Source: Candidatus Auribacterota bacterium (lineage in GTDB: Bacteria; Auribacterota; JAFGBW01; JAFGJP01). From it: a stretch of DNA of 61,468 nucleotides. The position numbers and the translations under genes are program-made. Positions within the stretch are counted from its first letter, which is position 1; every line of letters begins with the position of its first letter. Below, one piece after another: positions 43,448 through 52,398 of this stretch. The notes under the pieces were generated by a model. The model was not told where the DNA came from. It did no database searches and saw only the letters and a list, made by a program, of their open reading frames with translations. The stretch is taken from assembly GCA_023144635.1 (NCBI GenBank), contig JAGLFH010000056.1, positions 1 through 61,468 on the forward strand. Reading direction: 5' to 3'.

Positions 43448-43984
43448 ATGAGTAAAGTAGCTGTTTCATTAGGATCAAACAAAGGGAATCGTTATAAAAA
43501 TCTTTTGACATCATTAGATTTATTGGTTTCAGAGAATTTCGATTCTTTTAAGATCTCATCTATTTACAAAACAGATCCCGTAGATGATGAAGATCAACCT
43601 TATTTCTACAATGCTGTTATTTCTTTTGAAACATCTTTATCACCTTTTGACTTATTATCTATTTTAAAGCAAGTTGAAGTAAGAATAGGTAAAGAAAAAG
43701 AAAGAGCAAAAGGCCCTCGAAGAATAGATATAGATATTCTTTTCTATGATAATATTACATTTAAAAATGAAAATCTTATTATTCCTCACCCTTCAATACA
43801 GAAAAGATTATTTGTTTTAAAGCCTCTTATGGAGATCATGCCGTTTTATATACATCCAAGCTTAAAAAAAAGTATACGTGAGCTTTATTTTGAAGTAGAA
43901 GACAATAAAACTGTAAAATATGAAAAGCCGTTTATAAAAATAGATAAGCAGATTTCAGAAGAAAAAGGGGATTTAAAGGATTAG
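43448..43984 (+). CDS. folK: 2-amino-4-hydroxy-6-hydroxymethyldihydropteridine pyrophosphokinase
   Basis: A 178-residue HPPK of the folate pathway. It starts VAVSLGSNKGNRYKNL and has the signature GPRRIDIDILFYDN and HPSIQKRLFVLKPL. The start at 43448 is preferred to a TTG at 43421 because the protein then begins as usual for the family. It lacks a clear Shine-Dalgarno sequence. The gene is 80 nt after dapL and may be transcribed with it. The C-terminal 20 residues extend beyond the usual domain. Confidence 0.94.
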   Translation: MSKVAVSLGSNKGNRYKNLLTSLDLLVSENFDSFKISSIYKTDPVDDEDQPYFYNAVISFETSLSPFDLLSILKQVEVRIGKEKERAKGPRRIDIDILFYDNITFKNENLIIPHPSIQKRLFVLKPLMEIMPFYIHPSLKKSIRELYFEVEDNKTVKYEKPFIKIDKQISEEKGDLKD

Positions 43985-44426
43985 AGGAGTGTGCTTAAAC
44001 TGACTAAAAAATGGTTTTTTATACCGAAGATCCAGGAAAACGTAAAAAGTATGTCCTTCCAACAAGATGGCGGATCTTCGATAGGATACAGCGGTAACAA
44101 GCCTTCCGCCCGCTGTAAAAACAAAAAGCAAAAGATAGATACACTATTCACATTTAACAAATTACTGATGTTGCTTCGAAGAGTTTATCCTGAGTCCAGA
44201 GTCTATATTGTACTTTTGAATTATTCTTTGTTCTGACTAGAACCTAGAACCCAAAACCTAGTACCTGACGAATTGTTTTTGTTTGGGGCATTTAAATTTG
44301 TTCTTTGATGTTTTTTTACTTGAGTCTTGAGTCCTGTGTCTTGAGTCTATATAATAATGATTGTCTTTTTTATAGCTTGAATATAATATATAAAATCCAT
44401 TAGAATATTACGGGGATGGTTTTAAT
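43985..44426. repeat. 442-nt folK-panB gap with a structured block and phrases
   Basis: There is no confidently supported gene. Positions 44025-44116 form a GC-richer block: CGAAGATCC (44025-44033) pairs with GGATCTTCG (44072-44080), and ACAGCGG (44088-44094) pairs with CCGCTGT (44110-44116). A 28-codon reading frame (44011-44097) covers part of it. Downstream are repeat phrases: GAACCTAGAACCC near 44244 and GAGTCTTGAGTCCTG near 44322. The last 70 nt are AT-rich leader for panB. Confidence 0.5.
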
Positions 44427-45233
44427 ATGGATAAGAAATTAACAATAAGAGATATTCTGAAAAAGAAGGAACAAAGAGAAAAGATAACTGTTTTAACCGC
44501 ATATGATTATACTTTTGCCTCTCTCCTTGATGATGCCGGAATAGATATAATACTCGTAGGAGATTCATTGGGTATGGTGGTACTTGGCCATGAGTCTACC
44601 GTTTATGTTACGATGTCAGATATGCTTCATCATTTGAAAGCTGTAAAAAGGGCTGTTAAAAAGAGTTATCTTGTCTGTGATATGCCTTTTTTAAGCTATA
44701 AAGTAACTATTGAAGAAGCAATAAAGAATGCTGGAGAATTGATCCAGTCTGGCGGTGCTAATGCCGTAAAGATAGAAGGTGGCAAGGAAGTCTGCGAAAT
44801 AGTTAAAAGAATAACTGGGTGTGAGATCCCTGTTATGGGGCATGTTGGTCTTAACCCTCAGAAAATATTGAAGATGGGTGGATATTTCGTTCAGGGAAAA
44901 GACAATAGTAAAAACATAATAGAGGATGCTCTTGCGTTGGAAGAAGCTGGAGCTTTTTCAGTTGTTGTAGAGTGTGTCCCTGAAGAATTAGCCGAAGAAA
45001 TAACAGAGAAATTGAAAATACCTACAATTGGCATAGGTGCCGGCAGGTACGTAGACGGTCAGGTCCTTGTTGTTAATGATATGCTTGGACTTAATAAAGA
45101 GTTTAAACCTAAATTTGTTAAAGCATATTCAGACTTTTATTCTCGAGGAGTAAAAGCTGTAAAATCATATATTCAAGATGTCAAAGAACATCGCTTTCCT
45201 CTAGACGATAATGTTTATCATAAAAAGTCCTAA
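44427..45233 (+). CDS. panB: 3-methyl-2-oxobutanoate hydroxymethyltransferase
   Basis: A 268-residue enzyme of pantothenate synthesis that adds a hydroxymethyl group to ketoisovalerate. It has ITVLTAYDYTFASLLD, the metal-binding LVGDSLGMVVLGHE, GHVGLNPQ and GIGAGRYVDGQVLV. It overlaps panC by 23 nt, so the two are coupled. Coenzyme A made from pantothenate supplies the acyl-CoA and ACP chemistry elsewhere in the window. Confidence 0.96.
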   Translation: MDKKLTIRDILKKKEQREKITVLTAYDYTFASLLDDAGIDIILVGDSLGMVVLGHESTVYVTMSDMLHHLKAVKRAVKKSYLVCDMPFLSYKVTIEEAIKNAGELIQSGGANAVKIEGGKEVCEIVKRITGCEIPVMGHVGLNPQKILKMGGYFVQGKDNSKNIIEDALALEEAGAFSVVVECVPEELAEEITEKLKIPTIGIGAGRYVDGQVLVVNDMLGLNKEFKPKFVKAYSDFYSRGVKAVKSYIQDVKEHRFPLDDNVYHKKS

Positions 45234-46059
45234 AAAACTTCAGAAGAAAATAATTTCTCTAAAACATAAAGGGAAAAAAGTCGGTTTTGTACCTACAATG
45301 GGATCTCTTCACAAAGGACATCTTTCTCTTGTTAAAAAAGCAAGAAAAGAATGTGATATAGTTGTTGTAAGTATTTTTATTAATCCTGCCCAATTTGGCC
45401 CCCATGAAGATCTGGATAAGTATCCGAGAAATATAAAAAAAGATAGAGAGCTTCTTAAATGCGAAAAAGTTGATTTTTTGTTCTTACCTGCAAAAGAAGA
45501 AATGTATGTTAAAGAACACTCTTTGTTTGTGGTTGAAGAAAAGATATCGAAGGTACTTTGCGGAAATTTTAGAGAAGGTCATTTTAGAGGGGTACTTACA
45601 GTTTGTGCGAAACTCTTTAATATTGTACAGCCTGATAGGTCTTATTTTGGTCTAAAAGACCTTCAACAGGGATATCTTATAAAGAAAATGGTAAAAGAGC
45701 TTAATATGCCTGTGAATGTTGTTCTTCTCCCTATAGTACGTGAAAAAAGTGGTCTTGCGATGAGTTCTAGAAATGTTTATCTTTCAGATAAAGACCGGAT
45801 GAGATCTCTTTCTCTAAAAAGTTCTCTTAATCATATTATCTTTTTAGTAAAACAAGGTGTTAAAGATGTATCAATTCTTCAAAAAGAGGGGATTAAAAAC
45901 TTAAGAAAAGGTGTAGATAAAATAGATTATCTGGAGATAATAAGCCTACCTGATATTGCTTTTCCAAAGAAGTTAAAAAAGAGAATGCGTATTGCTGTGC
46001 TTGTAGCCGCATATATAGGTAAAACCCGCCTGATCGATAACATAGTTTTTAAGGTATAG
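45211..46059 (+). CDS. panC: Pantothenate synthetase
   Basis: A 282-residue ATP-dependent ligase joining pantoate and beta-alanine. It has the PTMGSLHKGHLSLV nucleotide motif (HxGH), FINPAQFGPHEDLDKYPR, and GLKDLQQG with AMSSRNVYL. The length is normal. panD is not in the window. It starts inside the 3' end of panB. Confidence 0.96.
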   Translation: MFIIKSPKKLQKKIISLKHKGKKVGFVPTMGSLHKGHLSLVKKARKECDIVVVSIFINPAQFGPHEDLDKYPRNIKKDRELLKCEKVDFLFLPAKEEMYVKEHSLFVVEEKISKVLCGNFREGHFRGVLTVCAKLFNIVQPDRSYFGLKDLQQGYLIKKMVKELNMPVNVVLLPIVREKSGLAMSSRNVYLSDKDRMRSLSLKSSLNHIIFLVKQGVKDVSILQKEGIKNLRKGVDKIDYLEIISLPDIAFPKKLKKRMRIAVLVAAYIGKTRLIDNIVFKV

Positions 46060-46130
46060 AAAAATAATTGCTTTTAATGATATAATCTTTTTAAATAAAT
46101 AGTTAAATTAACAAAACCAAGGGGGGGAAT

Positions 46131-46709
46131 ATGGATCAGCGTTTTGAAAAAAATATTTATCTTATAAGAAAAAAGATGTTTAAGCTGGCAGGTGCGGCAT
46201 TTCATATATATGATGAGGCTGGAGGTCTTTTGTTCTATTCAAAACAAAAAGCATTTAAGCTAAAAGAAGATATAAGACTTTTTGAAAGTGAAGCTATGAC
46301 AGAAGAGCTTTTAAGTATTCAGGCAAGACAGGTCATAGATTTTTCAGCGGCTTATGATGTCGTTGATTCAAAGACAAATGAAAAAGTGGGAGCATTACAA
46401 AGAAAGGGTCTTAAATCAATATTAAAGGATGAATGGATAGTGATGGATCCTAATGACAGAGAAATTGGTATTATATCAGAAGACAGTATGATTTTAGCTC
46501 TATTAAGGCGCTTTATAACACCGTTAATTCCGCAGACATATATAGTAACAATAAATGGACGTGAAGTTGCAACATTTAAGCAGAACTTTAATCCTTTTGT
46601 TTTAAAAATAACTGCTGATTTTTCTGGAGACGTAGATAAGAGTTTAGACAGGCGCCTTGGTCTTGCTGCCGGAGTGCTTCTTGGAGCTATTGAAGGCCGC
46701 CAAAATTAA
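46131..46709 (+). CDS. LURP-one-related / scramblase-like beta-barrel protein
   Basis: A 192-residue protein resembling the LURP-one-related and phospholipid scramblase fold. Typical elements are a start of membrane-proximal type (FKLAGAAFHIYDEAGGLLFYSKQKAFKLKEDI, of which the core is DEAGGLLFYSKQKAF), FSAAYDVVDSKTNEKVGALQRK and INGREVATFKQNFNPFVLKI. The function in bacteria is unknown. A run of seven G residues lies upstream (46118-46126, GGGGGGG), forming a strong GGGGG ribosome binding site. Its stop codon lies in the left arm of a long perfect inverted repeat. Confidence 0.78.
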   Translation: MDQRFEKNIYLIRKKMFKLAGAAFHIYDEAGGLLFYSKQKAFKLKEDIRLFESEAMTEELLSIQARQVIDFSAAYDVVDSKTNEKVGALQRKGLKSILKDEWIVMDPNDREIGIISEDSMILALLRRFITPLIPQTYIVTINGREVATFKQNFNPFVLKITADFSGDVDKSLDRRLGLAAGVLLGAIEGRQN

Positions 46710-46852
46710 TTTACAACTCCGAAGCGAATAACAACGAATTCACTTCGTTACGTGAAAAATATCTTCCTCGACGTATATAAAGAATACGCCTGCGTCATAT
46801 ATTTTTCACAAGTCTCGTGCCTTCTGTTTTCTTCGCTTCGGAGTTGTAAATT
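46708..46852. repeat. 145-nt element with perfect 21-bp terminal inverted repeats
   Basis: The arms 46708-46728 and 46832-46852 are perfect inverted copies (arm core ACAACTCCGAAGCGAA). A nested 11-bp pair, GTGAAAAATAT at 46752 and ATATTTTTCAC at 46799, lies inside. The whole could fold as one long hairpin. The left arm overlaps the stop codon of the upstream gene. There is no gene inside, and the layout is that of a MITE or a REP-like intergenic element; target-site duplication is not obvious. Confidence 0.75.
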
Positions 46853-46938
46853 ATTACAAACTATTTAATTTTATAAAGAAACATAAGATGTTAAATCTTT
46901 TTTATTATGAAAGTGTTTTGTGATTAACAAAAAAATAG

Positions 46939-47010
46939 ATTCGTCATTGCGAGAAGCGAAAACTTTGACGCCAGCCAGTGGCTGGTCCGCCTTTGGTGGA
47001 AAGCAAACTC
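46939..47010. repeat. Dispersed GC-rich repeat phrase
   Basis: The phrase GTCATTGCGAGAAGCGAAAA is followed by GCCAGCCAGTGGCTGG (itself a palindrome, CCAG-CCAGTGG-CTGG type) and TCCGCCTTTGGTGGA. It is GC-rich against an AT-rich background and has the look of intergenic repeats that occur in many bacterial genomes. I see only one copy in this window. Confidence 0.45.
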
Positions 47011-47090
47011 AGTAAAACGAGTAAACTTTAATTCCGTAAATTTTAAACTTAATTGATTATCAAGTTTGCTTTAAAAATTTTAATATTATA

Positions 47091-47122
47091 AAAAAAGCCC
47101 GCTTAAAAAAGCGGGCTTTTTT
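47091..47122. terminator. Bidirectional intrinsic terminator
   Basis: A 12-bp perfect stem, AAAAAAGCCCGC (47091-47102) with GCGGGCTTTTTT (47111-47122), has A and T runs on the two sides, so it works in both directions. It separates the plus-strand panBC/LURP genes from the minus-strand leucine/asd genes. Confidence 0.92.
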
Positions 47123-47155
47123 CGTTTTTTTAGCGTAACTTTTCGGCTGAATAAT

Positions 47156-48172
47156 TTATACTAATTTAAATTCGATAAGTTTTTCTGCGATCTGTACTGC
47201 ATTGAATGCGGCGCCTTTTAAAAGATTATCTGAGACAACCCACATGTTTATACCATTTTTAATACTTTCATCCTGTCTTATCCTGCCAACAAAGACCTCA
47301 TTTTTATTTTCAGCTTTTATAGGCATTGGATACAGATTTTCATGAGGATCATCCTGAAGCACTACAAGCGGTGCTTTTGAAAGAAGTTCTTTTACCTTTG
47401 CAGCTGTAATAGGTTTTTCCGTCTCAACGTTTACTGCTTCTGAATGTGCTCGAAAAACAGGTACGCGTACACATGTTGCAGAAACTGCAATATCATCACT
47501 GTGTAATATTTTTTTTGTCTCCCAATCCATTTTCATTTCTTCTTTAGTGTAACCGTTATCCATAAAAACATCGATATGAGGAATAAGATTGAATGCTATT
47601 TGATGAGAGAGCGACCCCTGTTCTACTTCTTCATGGTTTAAATGTTGTTTTGCTTCATTTTGAAGAGAAAAAATAGCTTTGCGGCCTGCGCCGGATACGG
47701 ACTGATAAGTTGAGACTAAAATACGTTTTATTGTGAATTCCCTGTGAATAGGAGCAAGTGCAACTACCATTTGTATTGTTGAGCAATTTGGATTTGCTAT
47801 TATACCTTTATGCTGTTTTATGTCTTCTGCATTAACTTCAGGTACAACAAGAGGAATATCTTTTTCGTATCTAAAAGCGCTTGTATTATCAATTACTATA
47901 GTCCCTTCTTCAATTGCAAAAGGAGCATATTGTTTACTTATACTTCCGCCTGCGGAAAAAAGAGCAATATCTATTCCCTTAAAAGAATCTTCATTAAGAA
48001 CTTTAACCGGAATCTTTTTCCCCTTAAATAAAACAGTTTTACCTTCTGAACGTTTTGATGCAAGCGGTATTAATTCCTTAACAGGAAACTTATTTTTTTC
48101 CAGGGTCTTCATCATTTCTTCGCCAACAGCGCCTGTAGCACCAACAACAGCGACGACATATTCTTTGCTCAT
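47156..48172 (-). CDS. asd: Aspartate-semialdehyde dehydrogenase
   Basis: A 338-residue NADPH enzyme producing aspartate semialdehyde, the branch point to diaminopimelate and threonine. It shows VVGATGAVGEEMMKTL, the active-site cysteine in ANPNCSTIQMV, and RVPVFRAHSEAVNVE with the substrate-binding residues. GGAGGAAAAA precedes the start. It supplies dapA but is transcribed on the opposite strand with the leucine genes. Confidence 0.96.
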   Translation of the reverse strand: MSKEYVVAVVGATGAVGEEMMKTLEKNKFPVKELIPLASKRSEGKTVLFKGKKIPVKVLNEDSFKGIDIALFSAGGSISKQYAPFAIEEGTIVIDNTSAFRYEKDIPLVVPEVNAEDIKQHKGIIANPNCSTIQMVVALAPIHREFTIKRILVSTYQSVSGAGRKAIFSLQNEAKQHLNHEEVEQGSLSHQIAFNLIPHIDVFMDNGYTKEEMKMDWETKKILHSDDIAVSATCVRVPVFRAHSEAVNVETEKPITAAKVKELLSKAPLVVLQDDPHENLYPMPIKAENKNEVFVGRIRQDESIKNGINMWVVSDNLLKGAAFNAVQIAEKLIEFKLV

Positions 48173-48299
48173 TTTTTCCTCCGTTAAATTCTAGAAGTCA
48201 GAAATCAGATTGAAAGCTTGAAAATAAGGTTTCAGTCACAAAAGAAATTGTATTCAATAAGCTTTTCCAAATATTCTGTTATCTGTCATCTGTTTTTTA
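48173..48299. repeat. leuB-asd gap with opposed phrases
   Basis: Read on the minus strand, the phrase AACAGATGACAGATAACAG follows the leuB stop codon and CTGATTTCTGACTTCTAG lies just before the asd ribosome binding site. This is the same after-stop and before-start layout as in the argB-argD gap. There is no gene in the 127 nt. Confidence 0.5.
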
Positions 48300-49412
48300 T
48301 TACTCTATACAGTATTTTGCAACAAGGTCTCCGACTTCTTTTGTGCCCATTCCCATGCGGCCGGCTGCCTGAGATTTCATTTCCTTGCAGGTTTTCTTAA
48401 CTGCATCTTCCATTTTGATCGATGCTTTTTCTTCTCCGAGAATATCCATCATCATCTGTGCTGAAGAAATAGCTGCCATTGGATTAATGACATTTTGACC
48501 GGTATATTTAGGTGCAGATCCGCCGATCGGCTCAAACATAGATACGCCTTCCGGGTTGATGTTACCTCCTGCTGCTATTCCCATACCGCCTTGTACCATA
48601 GCACCAAGGTCAGTTATGATATCACCAAACATATTGCCTGTTACAATAACATCATACCATTCAGGGTTCTTTACCATCCACATACAGCATGCATCAACAT
48701 GATTATAATCTCTTTTGATATCTTTATATTCGCTATCACCCATTTCATTAAAAGCTCTTTCCCAAAGATCATAAATAAAAGTAAGGACATTTGTTTTTCC
48801 AACAAGTGTTAGCTGCCCTAGTTTGCCATCTTTTTTGTCTTTATCACTAAGACCCTTCCATGTTTTTTTTGCATTTCTTTTTTTTGCATAATCAAAAGCA
48901 AATCGAAGAGCTCTATCAACACCTTTGCGAGTATAAATAGAAGATTGGACTGCTACTTCCATATCTGTGCCTTTATGAGTGAAACCGCCGGTTCCGCTAT
49001 AAAGGTCTTCAGTGTTTTCTCTTATAACAACAAAGTCAATGTCTTCTTCCGTCTTATCTTTAAGAGGGGTGTAGACATTAGGGTAAAGCTTAACAGGACG
49101 AAGATTTATATATTGATCAAGAGCAAAACGTGCTTTTAAAAGAATTCCTTTTTCAAGTATTCCCGGTTTTACATCCGGATGTCCTATTGCACCAAGAAGG
49201 ATAGCGTCCTGTTTTTTAAATTCTTCAATAGCTGAATCAGGAAGAGTCTCTCCTGTTTTCATGTAACGCTCTCCTCCGAAGTCATAGTCTGTGTAATTAA
49301 CTTTGAAACCAAATTTTTCGGATGCAACATTAAGTACTTTTATTGCTTCAAGAGTTACTTCCGGTCCTGTTCCATCTCCTCCCATAACGCCTATGTTGTA
49401 AGTCTTTCCCAT
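48300..49412 (-). CDS. leuB: 3-isopropylmalate dehydrogenase
   Basis: A 370-residue beta-decarboxylating dehydrogenase. It has [12 protein letters not shown], the substrate region [12 protein letters not shown], the catalytic lysine area LVGKTNVL, and the cofactor motif [12 protein letters not shown]. The insert [23 protein letters not shown] region ([10 protein letters not shown]) between residues about 185-205 is unlike E. coli LeuB and resembles forms from deltaproteobacteria and related lineages. The neighbouring leuC and leuD settle the substrate over isocitrate. Confidence 0.9.
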   Translation of the reverse strand: MGKTYNIGVMGGDGTGPEVTLEAIKVLNVASEKFGFKVNYTDYDFGGERYMKTGETLPDSAIEEFKKQDAILLGAIGHPDVKPGILEKGILLKARFALDQYINLRPVKLYPNVYTPLKDKTEEDIDFVVIRENTEDLYSGTGGFTHKGTDMEVAVQSSIYTRKGVDRALRFAFDYAKKRNAKKTWKGLSDKDKKDGKLGQLTLVGKTNVLTFIYDLWERAFNEMGDSEYKDIKRDYNHVDACCMWMVKNPEWYDVIVTGNMFGDIITDLGAMVQGGMGIAAGGNINPEGVSMFEPIGGSAPKYTGQNVINPMAAISSAQMMMDILGEEKASIKMEDAVKKTCKEMKSQAAGRMGMGTKEVGDLVAKYCIE

Positions 49413-49439
49413 CTTTGATCTCCTTGTCTTGTTAAATAA

Positions 49440-49922
49440 CTAAATGATTTTCTTTATGTACTCTAAGAGTCCTCCTGAAGTGATCAGTTCCTGCATAAAT
49501 TCAGGAACAGGTCGTACAGGATATGTTTCATTTTTGGTCTCATTCTTTATTTGACCATTTTCTATATCAATTTCAATTACGTCTCCGGTTGAAATTTTTT
49601 CACTTGCTTCTGGACTTTCAAATATCATAAGCCCCATGTTAAAGGAATTTCTAAAAAATATGCGTGCAAACGATGGTGCTATTACGCAAGCAATTCCTGC
49701 TGTTTTAATTGCAATAGGTGCATGCTCACGGCTTGAACCACATCCAAAGTTTTTACCGCCTACAATAATATCTCCAACGGATAGTTTATTAGGAAATTCC
49801 GGATCAACATCTTCCATGCAGTGTTTTGCAAGTTCAAGAGAATCGCTTGTATTCAAATATCTGGCAGGAATTATTTCATCCGTATTAATATTGTCTCCAA
49901 ATTTCCAAGCTTTACCTTTCAT
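49440..49922 (-). CDS. leuD: 3-isopropylmalate dehydratase small subunit
   Basis: A 160-residue swivel-domain subunit of the type found in archaea and anaerobes. It has the motif GKAWKFGDNINTDEIIPARYLN, core GDNINTDEIIPARY, and FGCGSSREHAPIAIK. The longer ORF start adds 20 residues from a repeat phrase, so the start is set at 49922, where GAGAGGAATC provides a ribosome binding site. It works with the LeuC subunit encoded just upstream. Confidence 0.94.
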   Translation of the reverse strand: MKGKAWKFGDNINTDEIIPARYLNTSDSLELAKHCMEDVDPEFPNKLSVGDIIVGGKNFGCGSSREHAPIAIKTAGIACVIAPSFARIFFRNSFNMGLMIFESPEASEKISTGDVIEIDIENGQIKNETKNETYPVRPVPEFMQELITSGGLLEYIKKII

Positions 49923-50000
49923 ATTGATTCCTCTCGTAATGCGTCGTGCGTAATGCGTTGTGCGAAAAAATACGCAATACACGCTGCGCGGTACTTAGTA
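49923..50000. repeat. leuC-leuD gap with CGCATTACG phrases
   Basis: The 78-nt gap contains, on the minus strand, GCGTGTATTGCGTA followed by CGCACAACGCATTACGCACG and ACGCATTACG. TACGC and GCGTA elements are in inverted orientation. It is another short phrase repeat between coupled genes. Confidence 0.45.
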
Positions 50001-51269
50001 CTAATCTTTAACAATTTCCTCAGGACTACAAATATAGCCTTTAATAGCTGAAGCTGCGGCAACATAAGGGGAGGCAAGGTACACTTCGCTTTTCGGGCTT
50101 CCCATGCGTCCTACAAAGTTTCTATTTGTTGTTGCTATAGCGCGTTCACCTTTTGCAAGAATGCCCATATGTCCTCCCAGGCATGGTCCGCAAGTAGGTG
50201 TTGACACAACAGCTTCTGCATCAATAAAAATATCAATAAGGCCTTCTTTCATTGCCTGTTTGTAAATTTTTTGTGTTGCAGGAAGCATAATAAGCCTTAC
50301 TTCTTTATGTATCTTTTTTCCTTTAAGAATTTCAGCTGCAGCACGCAGATCTTCAATATGGCCGTTTGTACATGATCCTATAACAGCCTGATGTATTTCT
50401 ACTTTACCGACTTCACTTATGTTTTTTGTGTTTTCCGGAAGATGAGGGAAAGCAACCTGTGGTTCTATTTTTGAAGCATCGAATTCCATAACCTCACTAT
50501 ATTTTGCATCTGGATCACTTTTAAAGATCTGAAACTCTCTATTTGAGCGCTCCTTTACAAAAGAAACAGTTTCATCATCAACATGAAATATCCCGTTTTT
50601 AGCGCCTGCTTCTATTGCCATATTAGCAATTGTTATACGTCCTGCTATAGGCATATCCGTAAAAGTATCTCCAGCATATTCCATACTTTTATAAAGAGCG
50701 CCGCTAACACCTATTTTTCCAATTAAAAAAAGAATAATATCTTTTGCTGTTGTCCATTTCCTTAATTTTCCATTAAAAATGAATTTTATTGCTTCCGGAA
50801 CTTTAAGCCAAACTTTTCCTGATGCAAATGCTGCTGCAAGATCTGTACTTCCTACTCCAGTAGCAAAAGCACCGAGAGCACCGTAAGTACAGGTGTGGCT
50901 GTCTGCGCCTATTACAAGATCACCTGGCAGAACAAGTCCTTTTTCAGGAAGAAGAGCATGTTCAATACCGACTCTTCCCATTTCAAAATAATTAGTAATG
51001 TTGTGCTCTTTAGCAAATTCTCTCAGCATTTTAACCTGCTCAGCCGATTTAATATCCTTATTTGGCGTAAAATGGTCAGGCACAAGAGCTATCTTTTCTT
51101 TATCAAACACATTTTTGAAACCGCTTTTACGGAATTCTTTTATTGCTATTGGAGCAGTTATGTCATTTCCAAGGCATAGATCTACATTAGCCATTATTAT
51201 TTCGCCTGCTTCAACATGATCTTTCCCGCTTTTTGCAGCAAGTATTTTTTGAGATATTGTCATTCCCAT
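50001..51269 (-). CDS. leuC: 3-isopropylmalate dehydratase large subunit
   Basis: A 422-residue aconitase-family subunit of the homoaconitase-like (HacA/LeuC2) type. It has [17 protein letters not shown], and the [4Fe-4S] cysteines in [14 protein letters not shown] and [14 protein letters not shown]. The start at 51269 has an AAGAGG 7 nt upstream; the ORF begins earlier at 51290 without one. It leads the minus-strand leuC-leuD-leuB-asd operon. leuA is not in the window. Confidence 0.95.
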   Translation of the reverse strand: MGMTISQKILAAKSGKDHVEAGEIIMANVDLCLGNDITAPIAIKEFRKSGFKNVFDKEKIALVPDHFTPNKDIKSAEQVKMLREFAKEHNITNYFEMGRVGIEHALLPEKGLVLPGDLVIGADSHTCTYGALGAFATGVGSTDLAAAFASGKVWLKVPEAIKFIFNGKLRKWTTAKDIILFLIGKIGVSGALYKSMEYAGDTFTDMPIAGRITIANMAIEAGAKNGIFHVDDETVSFVKERSNREFQIFKSDPDAKYSEVMEFDASKIEPQVAFPHLPENTKNISEVGKVEIHQAVIGSCTNGHIEDLRAAAEILKGKKIHKEVRLIMLPATQKIYKQAMKEGLIDIFIDAEAVVSTPTCGPCLGGHMGILAKGERAIATTNRNFVGRMGSPKSEVYLASPYVAAASAIKGYICSPEEIVKD

Positions 51270-51507
51270 AATTAACCTCTTTTGTAACATATTATTTTGA
51301 GTGTAAAATGTACCTTATTAGGAGTTTTGTGTCAATGGTATTTGTGAAATTTAGATCAAAGGATTATGAAAATCTTTTTGTTCAAAATATAGGATCTAAA
51401 AGGTGGTGAGCATTACTATAGATGAAAGAATAGCAGAGGTTTATGTCAGTTTTAAAAAAAAACCTAAAAATTTATAAAAAATATATTTTTAATGTTAATA
51501 TTAAAAT

Positions 51508-52374
51508 ATGAAAAATATATTATTTATTATCTTTTATTGTTTATCCTTTTTATCTATTCCTTATGCTGATGCTGGGAATCAGCAAAAGAATCCAGAACAA
51601 AAGAAAAAGAGATATTCCTCAATGGAGGCAGAGTCATTGCTTACTAATCCGAATATAAATTGGAAAATGTCAAAGACAAAACATTTTTACTATTTTTACG
51701 AAAAAAAAGCTCACTGGGTAACGTTTTATAGAAAAGCAGAAATATCATATGAAAAGATCAAAAAAGACCTGCTTATTAAAAAAGATCCTAAAGGAAAATG
51801 TTTTGTATACCTTGTGCCAAGTTTTGAGCATTGGTCTAAATTTTTAGGGCAAGTGGGAATAGGTACTAATGCAACAGGATTTTACAGAGGAAAAGAGATA
51901 TTTATGTGCAGTGATGATAAACTGCAACGTAAAGAATCAGAAAAGACTTTTTGTCATGAAGTTTGTCATTTGATATTTATGAAATTTTGGGGAAAGCGTA
52001 TCTGTCCTTTATGGATAAACGAAGGAATGGCAGAATATGAGAGCAGTTTTTTGCATAAATTTACGCCAAAGTACCGTTTACCTCAAAATATAATACAAAC
52101 AGACAGATGGTTCTCTATTAAAAAATTAACAAATGTTAGAGCTTATCCAAGTGATAACATGACAAATTATCTTTTTTATAGGCAATCGGAATGGCTTGTG
52201 AAATATCTTATAGAAAGGCACCCAAGGCCAATGTTTAGAAAATTTATGAGTGAACTACAGAAAAAACCTTATGATTTTGAAACAGCTTTTTTAAAAACAT
52301 ATGGAAAGCAGTATAAAAGCATTGAAGCTTTTGATAAAAAATACCGTGTTTTTGCAAAAAGATTGATAAAATAA
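51508..52374 (+). CDS. Secreted gluzincin-type metallopeptidase (peptidase MA-like)
   Basis: A 288-residue protein with a signal peptide (residues 1 to about 22, ending YADAG). The zinc site is H150-E151-x-x-H154 (FCHEVCHLIFMKFWG) with a downstream glutamate in WINEGMAEYESS (E172), as in gluzincins of the peptidase MA-like group. A cysteine lies inside the HExxH. The substrate is unknown. It is the first of four genes in line, with a secreted hydrolase and the metallopeptidase/ATP-grasp pair. No clear Shine-Dalgarno is seen. Confidence 0.82.
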   Translation: MKNILFIIFYCLSFLSIPYADAGNQQKNPEQKKKRYSSMEAESLLTNPNINWKMSKTKHFYYFYEKKAHWVTFYRKAEISYEKIKKDLLIKKDPKGKCFVYLVPSFEHWSKFLGQVGIGTNATGFYRGKEIFMCSDDKLQRKESEKTFCHEVCHLIFMKFWGKRICPLWINEGMAEYESSFLHKFTPKYRLPQNIIQTDRWFSIKKLTNVRAYPSDNMTNYLFYRQSEWLVKYLIERHPRPMFRKFMSELQKKPYDFETAFLKTYGKQYKSIEAFDKKYRVFAKRLIK

Positions 52375-52398
52375 AGTTAAGTTTGAAACGTGCTATTT

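Noticed and set aside
43991..44236. 81-residue reading frame between folK and panB
   Set aside because: It starts with GTG too close to the nearest AGGAG, has no recognisable protein features, and its 3' part runs through repeat phrases (GAGTCCAGAGTC). It is treated as intergenic.
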